Shown here: piece by piece, positions 19,559-29,354 of the stretch
Position numbering within the stretch: position 1 is the stretch's first letter
Layout: each line of letters opens with the position of its first letter
Assembly: GCA_028866275.1 (NCBI GenBank)
Contig: JAGWIK010000007.1
Coordinates: 31,541-95,540 of the forward strand
DNA from: Alphaproteobacteria bacterium
GTDB lineage: Bacteria; Pseudomonadota; Alphaproteobacteria; UBA9219
Reading direction: 5' to 3'
Length of the DNA: 64,000 nucleotides
Notes under the pieces: model-generated
Seen by the model: the letters and a program-made list of their open reading frames with translations, nothing else
Told to the model about the DNA's origin: nothing
Databases searched by the model: none
Translations under genes and position numbers: made by a program

Positions 19559-20045
19559 TCTGCCCGTTTCCGCGACAGGCACGGCCGTCGCCTTGTCGGA
19601 AAGCGCCACGCAGGGCATGTTCGTGACGATGACCGTCGCGGGCCAGCTGTTCGGCATACCGGTGCTCAAGGTTCAGGATGTCTTGGGCGAACAAACAATC
19701 GCCCATGTGCCGCTGGCGCCGCCGGAAGTTCTGGGGTCGCTTAACCTGCGCGGGCGCATCGTGACGGCGATCGACGCCCGCACGCGCCTTGGCCTGCCGC
19801 CGCGCGGCGAAGGCGAACAAAGCATGAGCGTCGTCGTCGAACACGACAACGAACTCTACAGTCTGGTTATCGACAGGGTCGGCGAAGTTCTGAGCCTGCC
19901 CGCCAGCGATTTCGAACGCAACCCGTCGACGCTCGATCCGCGCTGGCAGGACGTTTCGGACGGCATCTACCGGCTTGAAGGCGTGCTTCTTGTCGTGATC
20001 GACGTCGCCCGTTTCCTGCGCCTCGATCAGGCGCGCGCCGCTTGA
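19551..20045 (+). CDS. cheW: Chemotaxis coupling protein CheW
   Basis: FGIPVLKVQDVLGEQTIAHVPLAPPEVLGSLNLRGRIVTAIDARTRLGL. Confidence 0.93.
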   Translation: MTNLPVSATGTAVALSESATQGMFVTMTVAGQLFGIPVLKVQDVLGEQTIAHVPLAPPEVLGSLNLRGRIVTAIDARTRLGLPPRGEGEQSMSVVVEHDNELYSLVIDRVGEVLSLPASDFERNPSTLDPRWQDVSDGIYRLEGVLLVVIDVARFLRLDQARAA

Positions 20046-20073
20046 CCTTTATTTGGGGACTGAGAGCTGAAAA

Positions 20074-20442
20074 ATGAAAACATGCCTTATCGTCGACGAC
20101 AGCAGGGTTATTCGCAAAGTCGCCCGGCAGATTTTCGAATCCATCGGTTACGCCTGCACCGAGGCCGAAGACGGCAAAGTCGCGCTCGATGCGTGCAAGA
20201 CCGTCCTGCCGCAATTCGTGCTTCTCGACTGGAATATGCCGGTCATGAACGGATTGGAATTTCTCCGCGCCCTGCGCCAGCTGCCGGGCGGCGACAAGCC
20301 CAGCGTGGTTTTCTGCACGACGGAAAACGATCTCAACCATATTCAGGAAGCGCTGGGGGCCGGGGCCAATGAATATATTATGAAACCTTTCGACGCCGAC
20401 ATCATTCGCGGCAAGCTGGAACAATTGGGGCTGCTCGACTAG
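20074..20442 (+). CDS. cheY: Response regulator CheY
   Basis: LIVDDSRVIRKVARQIF...LLDWNMPVMNGLEF...KPFD, single receiver domain. Confidence 0.93.
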   Translation: MKTCLIVDDSRVIRKVARQIFESIGYACTEAEDGKVALDACKTVLPQFVLLDWNMPVMNGLEFLRALRQLPGGDKPSVVFCTTENDLNHIQEALGAGANEYIMKPFDADIIRGKLEQLGLLD

Positions 20443-20458
20443 GGCAGGGGGTATTTTC

Positions 20459-21589
20459 ATGTCATTCGGCCCATCCTTGGCCAACGCAAAAACCGCGCCG
20501 GTGCGCGTGCTCGTTGTCGACGACTCCGCCATTATCCGCGGCCTGATCACGCGCGCGCTGGAAGGCGACAGCGACATCAAAGTCGTGGGCAGCGCGGGCA
20601 ATGGCGAACTGGCGATCGACATTTTAAAACGCGTGCCCGCCGATGTCGTGGTTCTCGACATCGAAATGCCGGTCATGGACGGGTTGACCGCCATACCGCG
20701 CCTCAAGTCTATCGACCCCGCCGTCCAGATCGTGATGGCCTCGACGCTGACGCAGAAAAATGCCGAAATCAGCCTGAAAGCCATGGCGCTGGGGGCGACC
20801 GATTACGTGGCAAAACCGTCGTCGCGCGAACTGGCGACGCCCGGCGATTTTCAACGCGAACTGATCGAAAAAGCCAAGACGCTGGCCGCATTGGCGCGCA
20901 AAAACGGCGTGCGCGAAACGCCGCCCGACGCGGCGGGACGTGTCGCACGCTTTACCCCGCCGCCCGCGGAAAAAAAGAAAGTCGCGCTGCGCCCGCATCC
21001 CGTGCCGCGGCCCGACATTATCGCCATCGGGTCGTCGACCGGCGGGCCTCAGGCCCTGTTTCAGGTCATCAAGGCGATGGGGTCGGGGCTTGCCCAGCCT
21101 GTCGTCATCACCCAGCATATGCCGCCGGCTTTTACCACCATTCTGGCCGACCATATTTCCAAACAATGCGGCGTAACCTGCGTCGAATCCGCCGACGGCG
21201 ACATTTTGCAGCCGGGCCGCTATTACCTCGCTCCCGGCGATTATCATCTGCTGCTGGTCAAAAAAACCGAAGGCGTGGCCGTGCGCCTGACAAAAGACGC
21301 GCAGGAAAATTTCTGCCGCCCTGCCGTCGACCCGATGCTAAGATCGCTGGTCGCCGTTTATGGCAACCGCGTTCTGGCCGTTATCCTGACCGGCATGGGA
21401 CAGGACGGATGGAAAGGCTGCGAAGCGGTGGTTCAGTCCGGCGGCGGCGTTATCGCGCAGGATGAAGCGACAAGCGTCGTCTGGGGCATGCCCGGTGCTG
21501 TGGCCACGGCCGGCATTTGCTCGGCCGTGCTGCCTTTGCCGGAAATCGGCCCCACGGTCAAACAGGTTGCGGCGCGGGGCAAGCCATGA
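20459..21589 (+). CDS. cheB: Chemotaxis methylesterase CheB
   Basis: Receiver plus GSSTGGPQAL, TQHMPPAFT, GMGQDGWKG catalytic motifs. Confidence 0.95.
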   Translation: MSFGPSLANAKTAPVRVLVVDDSAIIRGLITRALEGDSDIKVVGSAGNGELAIDILKRVPADVVVLDIEMPVMDGLTAIPRLKSIDPAVQIVMASTLTQKNAEISLKAMALGATDYVAKPSSRELATPGDFQRELIEKAKTLAALARKNGVRETPPDAAGRVARFTPPPAEKKKVALRPHPVPRPDIIAIGSSTGGPQALFQVIKAMGSGLAQPVVITQHMPPAFTTILADHISKQCGVTCVESADGDILQPGRYYLAPGDYHLLLVKKTEGVAVRLTKDAQENFCRPAVDPMLRSLVAVYGNRVLAVILTGMGQDGWKGCEAVVQSGGGVIAQDEATSVVWGMPGAVATAGICSAVLPLPEIGPTVKQVAARGKP

Positions 21590-22431
21590 AACAGGAAGAT
21601 TTCGACCTGCTGTCGACTTTGGTCAGACAAAGATCCGGCCTCGTGCTGACGCCGGAAAAAGCCTATCTGCTGGAATCGCGCCTGTTTCCCGTCGCGCGCA
21701 AGCATAATATGAAATCGCTGGAAGATCTGGCGCAGGCCCTGCGCGCGCGGCGCGACGAAACCCTGATGTTCGACATCACCGAAGCGATGACGACCAACGA
21801 GTCGTTCTTCTTCCGCGACCAAAAACCGTTCACCCTGTTCCAAAAAACCATCCTGCCGCAAATGCTGGCCGCGCGCGCGGCGAAAAAACATTTGCGCATC
21901 TGGTCGGCGGCGGCGTCCAGCGGTCAGGAAGCCTATTCGCTGGCGATGGTCTGCGCCGAAGAAGCGGCCAAACTGCAAGGCTGGAAAATCGACATTATCG
22001 GCACGGACCTGTCGCGCGAAATGGTCAACCGCGCCAAGGCTGGAATCTATTCGCAATTCGAAGTGCAGCGCGGCCTGCCTGTTACCTATCTGGTCAAATA
22101 TTTCACCCAGATCGCCGGCGACAAATGGCAGATCAAAGATAATATCCGGCAAATGGTGCAATATCGCGAAGCCAACCTGCTGGCCGATTTCGGCCCCATC
22201 GGGTCGTTCGACATCGTCTATTGCCGCAATGTCTTGATCTATTTCGATCTGCCGACCAAAGGCAAGGTTCTGAACGCCATCGGCAACATCATGACGCCCG
22301 ACGGGTTCTTGCTGCTGGGCGGCGCGGAAACGGTGCTGGGCGTGTGCGACAGATTCAAGCCCATGCCCGGCGAACACGGGCTATATTGCCTGTCCGCAGC
22401 CTATCCTCAAGGCGTCAAGGCGGTCGGGTAA
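21586..22431 (+). CDS. cheR: Chemotaxis methyltransferase CheR
   Basis: TTNESFFFRD, WSAAASSGQEAYSLAM, FDIVYCRNVLIYFD. Confidence 0.95.
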   Translation: MKQEDFDLLSTLVRQRSGLVLTPEKAYLLESRLFPVARKHNMKSLEDLAQALRARRDETLMFDITEAMTTNESFFFRDQKPFTLFQKTILPQMLAARAAKKHLRIWSAAASSGQEAYSLAMVCAEEAAKLQGWKIDIIGTDLSREMVNRAKAGIYSQFEVQRGLPVTYLVKYFTQIAGDKWQIKDNIRQMVQYREANLLADFGPIGSFDIVYCRNVLIYFDLPTKGKVLNAIGNIMTPDGFLLLGGAETVLGVCDRFKPMPGEHGLYCLSAAYPQGVKAVG

Positions 22432-22443
22432 TTCATCCCGGCT

Positions 22444-23526
22444 TTATCCCAGGCAAATGCCCAACCCGCGCGCTGTCTGCACCAACGTGCCGTCTTTTTC
22501 CACGGCCTGGTTGTGATGAATGGCGTCGGCGATGGGCACGTCGATAACCTTGCGGTTCGACCACGCCACCATACGGTCGAATTTGCCTTCCTGAATCAAA
22601 TTCACGGCATGCACCCCGAACGCCGCGGCGATCAACCGGTCATGCGCGCTGGGCTGCCCGCCGCGCTGCACATGGCCCAACACGGTGACGCGGGTTTCGG
22701 CCTGACAGGCTTCGGCGATTTTTTCGCCCAGAATATGGCCGATGCCGCCCAATCTTTTCTGCCCGCCGAAAAAATCGTGGCTGACGCTCTGCCCGTCGGG
22801 TGTAAGCACCGCTTCCGACACGACGACCAGCGCGAAATTGCGTCCCCGGTCGCTCAATCCCTTGATATGCGCCGCGATGTTTTTCAGGTCATAGGGAATT
22901 TCGGGAATCAAAATAACGTCCGCGCCGCCCGCAATGCCCGCGGTCAGGGCGATATGCCCGGCATCGCGCCCCATGACTTCCAGAATCATAATACGGTCAT
23001 GGCTCGCCGCGGTGGGCTGTAAACGATCCAAAGCCTCGGTCGCCACAGCCACGGCGGTGTCGAACCCGACCGACATTTCGGTTATGCCCAGATCGTTGTC
23101 GATGGTTTTGGGAATGCCGATCAGGGGAAAGCCGCCCTGCCTGGCCAGCCGCGACAGAATGGCAAGGCTGCCGTCGCCGCCGATGCCGATCAACGCCTCG
23201 CAACCCAGATTTTTGAACGCCGCGATAATCTCCTCCGACCTGTCGCGCAACGTGCCGTCGGGCATGGGATAGGCGAACGGATCGCCTTTGTTGGTCGTGC
23301 CCAAAATCGTGCCGCCCTGACGCATGACCGTGGTATCGACATTGCCGCTATGCAACACGGTGGCCTGCGGCGGTTTGGACAACAGCCCGTGCGTGCCGTC
23401 GTGAATGCCGATCACTTCCCAGTTCAGGGTCTCGGCGCGTAAAACCACGGCGCGAATAACGGCGTTAAGCCCTGCGCAATCGCCGCCGCTGGTCAGGATG
23501 GCGATGCGTTTTGATGGGGTGGTCAT
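22444..23526 (-). CDS. 6-phosphofructokinase
   Basis: ILTSGGDCAGLNAVIRAV, GIGGDGSL, GIPKTIDNDL, VLGHVQRGGQPSAHDR. Confidence 0.92.
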   Translation of the reverse strand: MTTPSKRIAILTSGGDCAGLNAVIRAVVLRAETLNWEVIGIHDGTHGLLSKPPQATVLHSGNVDTTVMRQGGTILGTTNKGDPFAYPMPDGTLRDRSEEIIAAFKNLGCEALIGIGGDGSLAILSRLARQGGFPLIGIPKTIDNDLGITEMSVGFDTAVAVATEALDRLQPTAASHDRIMILEVMGRDAGHIALTAGIAGGADVILIPEIPYDLKNIAAHIKGLSDRGRNFALVVVSEAVLTPDGQSVSHDFFGGQKRLGGIGHILGEKIAEACQAETRVTVLGHVQRGGQPSAHDRLIAAAFGVHAVNLIQEGKFDRMVAWSNRKVIDVPIADAIHHNQAVEKDGTLVQTARGLGICLG

Positions 23527-23750
23527 GATATCCTCGAAAATAATGGCAACGGCCGGGGCAGGGGCGTAATTGTAATGAAATGCAGGAAATAGGCAACAGA
23601 AGCATGGCATTGCAGGCGTTTTTCTGCTATACCCCGTCGGCTTGAAACCCCGAAACAAACCCGATCCATCGGGCAAAAGCGGTTAAAATCTTTTCGGCTT
23701 TTCAAATTCGCGCAAAATGTACGGCGCGCCCGTATAAGGAACAGCTTGGG

Positions 23751-23951
23751 ATGAATGAACAGGAAAAACTGCTGGAATTGCTGGCCGCGTTGAAGGCCGA
23801 ACATCGCGATCTTGACGACGCCATTCACGCGCTTTCAATCCGTGCCGTTCCCGATATGTTGCAGGTTCAGCGGCTGAAAAAACGCAAATTACAATTGCGC
23901 GACGAAATCATGCGCGTCGAAAGCAAACTCCTCCCCGACATCATCGCGTAA
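23751..23951 (+). CDS. DUF465/YdcH-like small coiled-coil protein
   Basis: LAALKAEHRDLDDAIHAL...VQRLKKRKLQLRDEI. Confidence 0.8.
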   Translation: MNEQEKLLELLAALKAEHRDLDDAIHALSIRAVPDMLQVQRLKKRKLQLRDEIMRVESKLLPDIIA

Positions 23952-24167
23952 AACCTGTCCGCGGCTTTCAAAACCGCCGTTACGCGCAAAATCCAAAAAT
24001 TCGGAAAAACAGGCGGCAAGCCGCCATAAGCCATAGGCCATGGTGCGGCGGAAATGCCGCAACCCCGATTCTGCTTTGATTCCGCTTTGATTCCATCTTG
24101 TAGACACCCGGAAAAACGGCGGCAAACAAAGCCGGCGCCGCCCTTCGCCACGCCGCCTATTTTTCAT

Positions 24168-24195
24168 ATTGCAAATGAGAATAATTATTAGTATT
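24168..24195. promoter_or_regulatory. Candidate Fur box
   Basis: ATTGCAAATGAGAATAATTATTAGTATT, close to the AATGATAATCATTATC-type Fur consensus; 62 bp upstream of porin start. Confidence 0.6.
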
Positions 24196-24256
24196 AAAAA
24201 TAGACAGCAGCCAAAAAACAACCTAATGCATTGATAAATAAAGAAAGACGAAAAAA

Positions 24257-25687
24257 ATGACCCCGTCGCGCCGTCTGGCTCTTATTCTCATAACGCTTTT
24301 GGCCCCAACCCCTGTCTTGGCCTCGCCGCCCGCCATGACCATGTCGACGGCCAGCGATTCGGACGATCAGGATATCGCCAGCGGCAGCGACGAATTATTC
24401 GGCTCGCGCAGCCAATCGGCGCTCGGCGACATGGGCGGCCTGCGCCCGTGGCTCAGCCGCTACGGCACATCGTTCAATATCGAGGAAACCAGCGAAATTC
24501 TGGGCAATGTATCGGGCGGCACGCATCAGGGATTCGATTATGACGGGCTGACGCAGATGGATCTGCAAACCGACACGCAGGCGGCGTTCGGCTGGTACGG
24601 CGGCACATTCAATATCAGCGCGCTGCAAATTCACGGGCGCAATCTCAGCGCCGACAATCTGCAATCCCTGCAAACCGCCAGCGGCATCGAAGCCGACAGG
24701 GGATTGCGGCTGTGGGAATTATGGTACCAGCAAAAATTCCTCGACGAAGACCGCATGGATGTCAAAATCGGCGAACAAAGCCTCGACACCGAATTCATGA
24801 CCAGCCAGAACGCGTCGCTGTTCGTGAACACGATGTTCGGCTGGCCGATGCTGCCGTCCGCCGACATGCCCGACGGCGGCCCGGCCTATCCGTTGTCGGC
24901 GCTGGGCGTGCGCGTGCGCGGACGGCCCGACAATTCATTCACAATTCTGGGCGGCGTTTTCAACGGCAGCCCGGCGAACAAATCCGGCGTCAACGACTCC
25001 GGCACGGGGTTTCCGCTCGATGGCGGCACGCTGGCGATCGCGGAAATCCAATATGCCTATCCGGCGCTCGGCGCGATGGTCAGCCCGGATCAGGGCGCCA
25101 CATTGTCCGGCACCTATAAACTCGGCTTCTGGTATGACAGCGAAGATTTCGCCGACATGCATTACGACGCGACCGGCCAGTCGCTTGCCAACCCCGCCGG
25201 CACCGGCGACCCGCGCATGCATCATGGCGACTATGGCATCTATGCCGTCGCGGACCAGATGCTGTGGCATTCAGAACAATTCGACAACCGGTCGTTAAAC
25301 ATCTTCGGCCGCGCGATGGGAACGCCGCAGGCCGACCGCAATCTGGTGAATTTCAGCCTGAATGCCGGCCTCACGCTCAACGAACCGCTGCCGCGCCGCG
25401 ACGACGACACGATCGGCATCGGCATGGGCTATGCCAATGTCAGCTCGGCTGCGGCGGCGCTCGACCGCGATGCCGCGCTTTATAGCCCCGGCACCTACAC
25501 GCCGGTGCGCGGCGGCGAAACTTTTGTCGAAGCGACCTATCAATATCAAATCACGCCGTGGTGGCAGCTGCAACCCGACGTCCAATATGTCTTCAATCCT
25601 GGCGCGGGCGTCGCCGATGCCAACGCCCCCGGCCAGCGCGTCGGCGACGAAGCCGTGATCGGCTTGCGCACCAATATTCTGTTCTAG
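24257..25687 (+). CDS. OprB-family-like outer-membrane porin
   Basis: Signal peptide; LWELWYQQKFLDEDRMDVKIGEQSLDTEFM...FGWPMLPSADMPDGGPAYPLSALGVRVR; barrel-like C-terminus GLRTNILF. Confidence 0.78.
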   Translation: MTPSRRLALILITLLAPTPVLASPPAMTMSTASDSDDQDIASGSDELFGSRSQSALGDMGGLRPWLSRYGTSFNIEETSEILGNVSGGTHQGFDYDGLTQMDLQTDTQAAFGWYGGTFNISALQIHGRNLSADNLQSLQTASGIEADRGLRLWELWYQQKFLDEDRMDVKIGEQSLDTEFMTSQNASLFVNTMFGWPMLPSADMPDGGPAYPLSALGVRVRGRPDNSFTILGGVFNGSPANKSGVNDSGTGFPLDGGTLAIAEIQYAYPALGAMVSPDQGATLSGTYKLGFWYDSEDFADMHYDATGQSLANPAGTGDPRMHHGDYGIYAVADQMLWHSEQFDNRSLNIFGRAMGTPQADRNLVNFSLNAGLTLNEPLPRRDDDTIGIGMGYANVSSAAAALDRDAALYSPGTYTPVRGGETFVEATYQYQITPWWQLQPDVQYVFNPGAGVADANAPGQRVGDEAVIGLRTNILF

Positions 25688-25696
25688 GAGAATCCG

Positions 25697-26839
25697 ATGC
25701 CCGTCTTCCGCCGCGTTTTTCTCGCCGCTGTTTTCACCGTCTGCGCCGCAATATCCGCCCGCGCCGACGATGCGCCGCAGGGCTTGCTGCAAAATATCCA
25801 TAAACATGTCACGCTGGCCTCGACCGCCATCGCCAACGGCGACCTGAATCCCTATGCCGTCATCGTCGCGCCGGTGTCGGCGGGCAAAATCCACAAAGAC
25901 GATGTGCTGATCGACAATTTCAACGACATCACCAATCTGCAAGGCACGGGCACCACCATCGTCGATTACAACCCGTCGACACAGCAAGTCAGCCTGTTCG
26001 CCAAAGTGCCGAAAAGCCTGCCGCAATGCCCCGGCGGGGTCGGGCTGACCACGGCGATGGCCATGCTGACAAGCGGGTACATCATCGTCGGCAGCGCGCC
26101 CAGCGCCGACGGCACGGCCGCGACGCTCGGCAAAGGCTGCCTGATCGTGCTGGACGCCCAGGGTAAAGTCGTCACGACATGGTCTGGCCCCGACATCGCC
26201 GCGCCGTGGGGCAATATGGCGGTCATCGATAAAGGCGCGACGGCGCAGTTGTTCGTCAGCAATGCCGGCTTCGACGTCACGGGGCCGGATAAAATCGATC
26301 CGGCGACCAGCCTGCCTGTCGTCGCCAATAAATCCACCGTGTTGCGCCTCGACCTGTCCATTCCGTCCGGCAAAGCGCCGGTCATTAAAAACCGCACTGT
26401 GATCGCCGACGGTTTTGGCGCGCGCGCCGACCGTGACGCCTTCCTGATCGGCCCGACAGGGCTTGCGCTCGCGCCCGACGGCACCACGCTTTATGTGTCC
26501 GATGCGGTCAATAACCGCATCGTCGCCATCGACAACGCGCCGTCGCGTCATGACAGCGCGGGCATGGGCCGTATTGTGGTCGCAGGCAAATTGCTGAAAC
26601 GGCCCTTGGCGCTGGCATTGACGCCGCAAGGCCATTTGCTCGCGCTCAACGCGCTTAACGGCCAAATCGTGGAAATCGATCCCGTCGCGGGCAAGGAACT
26701 CTACGCGCAATGGATCGACAATGATCAGGCACAAACCCCGCCCGGCCACGGCGATTTGTTCGGTCTGGCAATGACGCCCGACGGCAAGGGCTTTTATTAC
26801 GTCGAAGACGACATGAACACATTGATGGTGGCGCAATGA
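25697..26839 (+). CDS. Secreted NHL/YncE-like beta-propeller protein
   Basis: Signal peptide AVFTVCAAISARADDA; repeats such as GPTGLALAPDGTTLYVSDAVNNRIVAID and FGLAMTPDGKGFYYVEDD. Confidence 0.7.
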   Translation: MPVFRRVFLAAVFTVCAAISARADDAPQGLLQNIHKHVTLASTAIANGDLNPYAVIVAPVSAGKIHKDDVLIDNFNDITNLQGTGTTIVDYNPSTQQVSLFAKVPKSLPQCPGGVGLTTAMAMLTSGYIIVGSAPSADGTAATLGKGCLIVLDAQGKVVTTWSGPDIAAPWGNMAVIDKGATAQLFVSNAGFDVTGPDKIDPATSLPVVANKSTVLRLDLSIPSGKAPVIKNRTVIADGFGARADRDAFLIGPTGLALAPDGTTLYVSDAVNNRIVAIDNAPSRHDSAGMGRIVVAGKLLKRPLALALTPQGHLLALNALNGQIVEIDPVAGKELYAQWIDNDQAQTPPGHGDLFGLAMTPDGKGFYYVEDDMNTLMVAQ

Positions 26840-28119
26840 GCGGCTGTCCTTTCCATTTTTCCCGCCGCGGTTTTTTGTCGGCCTTGGGCATCGCGGCGGC
26901 GGCCGGCGGCGCGGGGCTGGGGGCGGGCATCGGCGCGACGGCCGTGGCCGACGCGGTGTCGGGCGGCCACGGCAAGGCCGAACCTTTTTACGCGGCGCAA
27001 CAAGGGGCGGCGCATCAGGGCGGCATCGCCACGCCGCCGCAAAGCCATACTTATTTCGCGGCCTTCGATCTTGTCACCGACAAACGCGACGACGTCATCG
27101 CGCTTCTCAAAAAATGGACGGAAAGTTCGGCGCGTATGGCCAAAGGCATGCCCGCCGACGCCATCGCGCCGGAAAATGCCGCGGATACGCATGACAGCGG
27201 CGACGCGCTGGGCCTGCCGCCGTCGCGCCTCACGATCAATATCGGTTTCGGCCCGACCTTCTTTGTCAAAGACGGCAAAGACCGTTACGGGCTGGCATCG
27301 CGCCGCCCCGAAGCCCTGGTCGATATGCCGGCTTTTTCCGGCGACCAGCTTGTGCCCGAACATACCGGCGGCGATATGTCGGTGCAGGCTTGCGCCGACG
27401 ATCCGCAGGTGGCCTTCCACGCCGTGCGCCAATTGGCGCGGCTGGCCGATTACACCGCGCAAATCCGCTGGACACAGGCGGGTTTTGCATCGTCCCCGCC
27501 CGATGGCGGCACGCCGCGCAACCTGATGGGGTTCAAGGACGGCACGGTCAATCCCGCGCGGCCCGATTACGATAAAGTGGTCTGGGCGGGCCGCGAAGCG
27601 CCGGACTGGATGCAGGGCGGCACCTATCTGGTCGCGCGCCGCATTCGCATCGCTTTGGAACATTGGGACAAGATGAAAGTCCCGTTTCAGGAACAGGTTT
27701 TCGGGCGACAGAAATTATCCGGCGCGCCGCTGGGCGGGAAAAAAGAATTCGACATCGCCGATTTCAACGCCACCGACGCCGACGGCAACAGCGTCATTGC
27801 CGAAAATTCGCATATGCGCCTTGCGGCCGCCGTCAATAACGACGGCGCGCAAATTCTGCGCCGCGCTTATTCCTATAATAACGGCGTCAATGTCACGGCG
27901 GAACGCTGGCCGCCGTGGCGCGAAGGCATGGAATATGACGCGGGGCTTTTGTTCCTGTGCTATCAACGCGATCCGCGCACGGGGTTCATCAAGATCTTCG
28001 ACAAAATGTCGAAATTCGACATCATGAACCAGTTCGTCACCCATGTCGGCGGCGGGCTGTTCGCCCTACCGCGCGGCGCGCGCCAGGGCGAATTCATCGG
28101 GCAGGGGCTGTTTGTGTGA
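26836..28119 (+). CDS. efeB: Tat-exported DyP-type peroxidase, EfeB-like
   Basis: SRRGFLSALG twin-arginine signal; GFKDGTVNP GxxDG motif; RRAYSYNNG; ATGA overlap with propeller gene. Confidence 0.85.
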   Translation: MSGCPFHFSRRGFLSALGIAAAAGGAGLGAGIGATAVADAVSGGHGKAEPFYAAQQGAAHQGGIATPPQSHTYFAAFDLVTDKRDDVIALLKKWTESSARMAKGMPADAIAPENAADTHDSGDALGLPPSRLTINIGFGPTFFVKDGKDRYGLASRRPEALVDMPAFSGDQLVPEHTGGDMSVQACADDPQVAFHAVRQLARLADYTAQIRWTQAGFASSPPDGGTPRNLMGFKDGTVNPARPDYDKVVWAGREAPDWMQGGTYLVARRIRIALEHWDKMKVPFQEQVFGRQKLSGAPLGGKKEFDIADFNATDADGNSVIAENSHMRLAAAVNNDGAQILRRAYSYNNGVNVTAERWPPWREGMEYDAGLLFLCYQRDPRTGFIKIFDKMSKFDIMNQFVTHVGGGLFALPRGARQGEFIGQGLFV

Positions 28120-28154
28120 TCTTCGATCCGTGTGACTTTTAACTCGCGCGGCTC

Positions 28155-28763
28155 TTAACGCGGCGCACGGGTCATCGACGCCGCCGCTTCCTTCAAACCC
28201 GTCGCGATATCCTGATTGTCGCGGAACGTGTATGCGCCATAGCTGACGTGAATATCCGGCTTGCAGCCGTGAATTTCGGCCAGACCGCGTTGCAGCGCGT
28301 TGGCCAGCTGTTCACCCTTGCGCCACGCGAATTCATTGTCGCATCGCATCAGCAGCACGCCGAATTCGTCGGGGGCGAGCCGCCCGACAATGTCCGACCC
28401 GCGCACATGATGCACCAGCAAAACGCCGATTTCGCGCAACGCCGCATTGGCCACGGCGCGGCCATAATTCGCGCCGACGGCGTCGAGATTATCGAAATTG
28501 AAATAAAGCACGCTCGACATGCCGCCATAGCGTTCGTCGAAAGCCAGCATGCGCGCGACCTCGCGGTTGAATTCGGGGCGGGTCAGAACGGTCGGTTCGC
28601 TGTCGGCGGCCGATTGTTCCAGCATATGCAGTCTTTCCTGCAATTCCTGATTTTTGGCCCGCGCCGACGCCAATTCGCCGCGCAGCGCATTCCACGCCCG
28701 CCGCTGGTCGGGGGTCAGGGGGGCGTCGGCCAGCCAGTCTGTCGCAAAATCGAATTGGGTCAT
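28155..28763 (-). CDS. GGDEF-domain protein with degenerate motif (APDEF)
   Basis: LTRPEFNREVARMLAFDERYGG...VLYFNFDNLDAVGANYGRAVANAALREIG...VGRLAPDEFGVLL. Confidence 0.8.
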   Translation of the reverse strand: MTQFDFATDWLADAPLTPDQRRAWNALRGELASARAKNQELQERLHMLEQSAADSEPTVLTRPEFNREVARMLAFDERYGGMSSVLYFNFDNLDAVGANYGRAVANAALREIGVLLVHHVRGSDIVGRLAPDEFGVLLMRCDNEFAWRKGEQLANALQRGLAEIHGCKPDIHVSYGAYTFRDNQDIATGLKEAAASMTRAPR

Positions 28764-28838
28764 GGCGTAATCATTCTACCAATTTCGTGAAAAACAGGTT
28801 AAGAAAGCCTCTTTCCCGTATGTTGCCGAGAGGTAGAA

Positions 28839-29354
28839 ATGGCCGTCAAATCCGCCCCCCCGCCCCTGATCAGCGTCGTCATGGGCAGCCAGTCCGACTG
28901 GGAAACCATGCAAAACGCCGTCCGGATTCTGGACGATTTCGGCGTGCCGTTCGAAACGGGCATCGTTTCCGCGCACCGCACGCCCGAACGGCTGGTGGCT
29001 TACGCGCAAACGGCGGCGGAACGCGGGCTGTGCGCCATCATCGCCGGCGCGGGGGGGGCGGCCCATCTGCCGGGCATGATCGCGGCGCTGACCACGCTGC
29101 CCGTGCTCGGCGTGCCGGTGCAAAGCAAATCGCTCGACGGGCTGGACAGCCTGCTGTCGATCGCGCAAATGCCCGCGGGCATTCCGGTGGGCACGCTGGC
29201 CATCGGCAATGCCGGGGCGACCAATGCCGGCTTGCTGGCCGTCTCCATCCTCGCGTTGCAGGACGCCAAACTGGCGGCCAAACTGGCAAAATGGCGCGCG
29301 AAACAAACCGCTGCCGTGGGCACAAAACCCGTGAAGGGCAAAAAGAAAAAATGA
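28839..29354 (+). CDS. purE: N5-carboxyaminoimidazole ribonucleotide mutase
   Basis: [37 protein letters not shown]. Confidence 0.95.
   Translation: MAVKSAPPPLISVVMGSQSDWETMQNAVRILDDFGVPFETGIVSAHRTPERLVAYAQTAAERGLCAIIAGAGGAAHLPGMIAALTTLPVLGVPVQSKSLDGLDSLLSIAQMPAGIPVGTLAIGNAGATNAGLLAVSILALQDAKLAAKLAKWRAKQTAAVGTKPVKGKKKK

Noticed and set aside
24073-24094. Tandem GCTTTGATTCC x2 and GC-rich hairpins upstream of the porin
   Set aside because: Real but short; no evidence for a function beyond intergenic repetition.
23889-24221. 110-aa minus-strand ORF with hydrophobic N-terminus
   Set aside because: Covers the AT-rich Fur-box promoter and runs antisense to the DUF465 gene; hydrophobic start is a composition effect.
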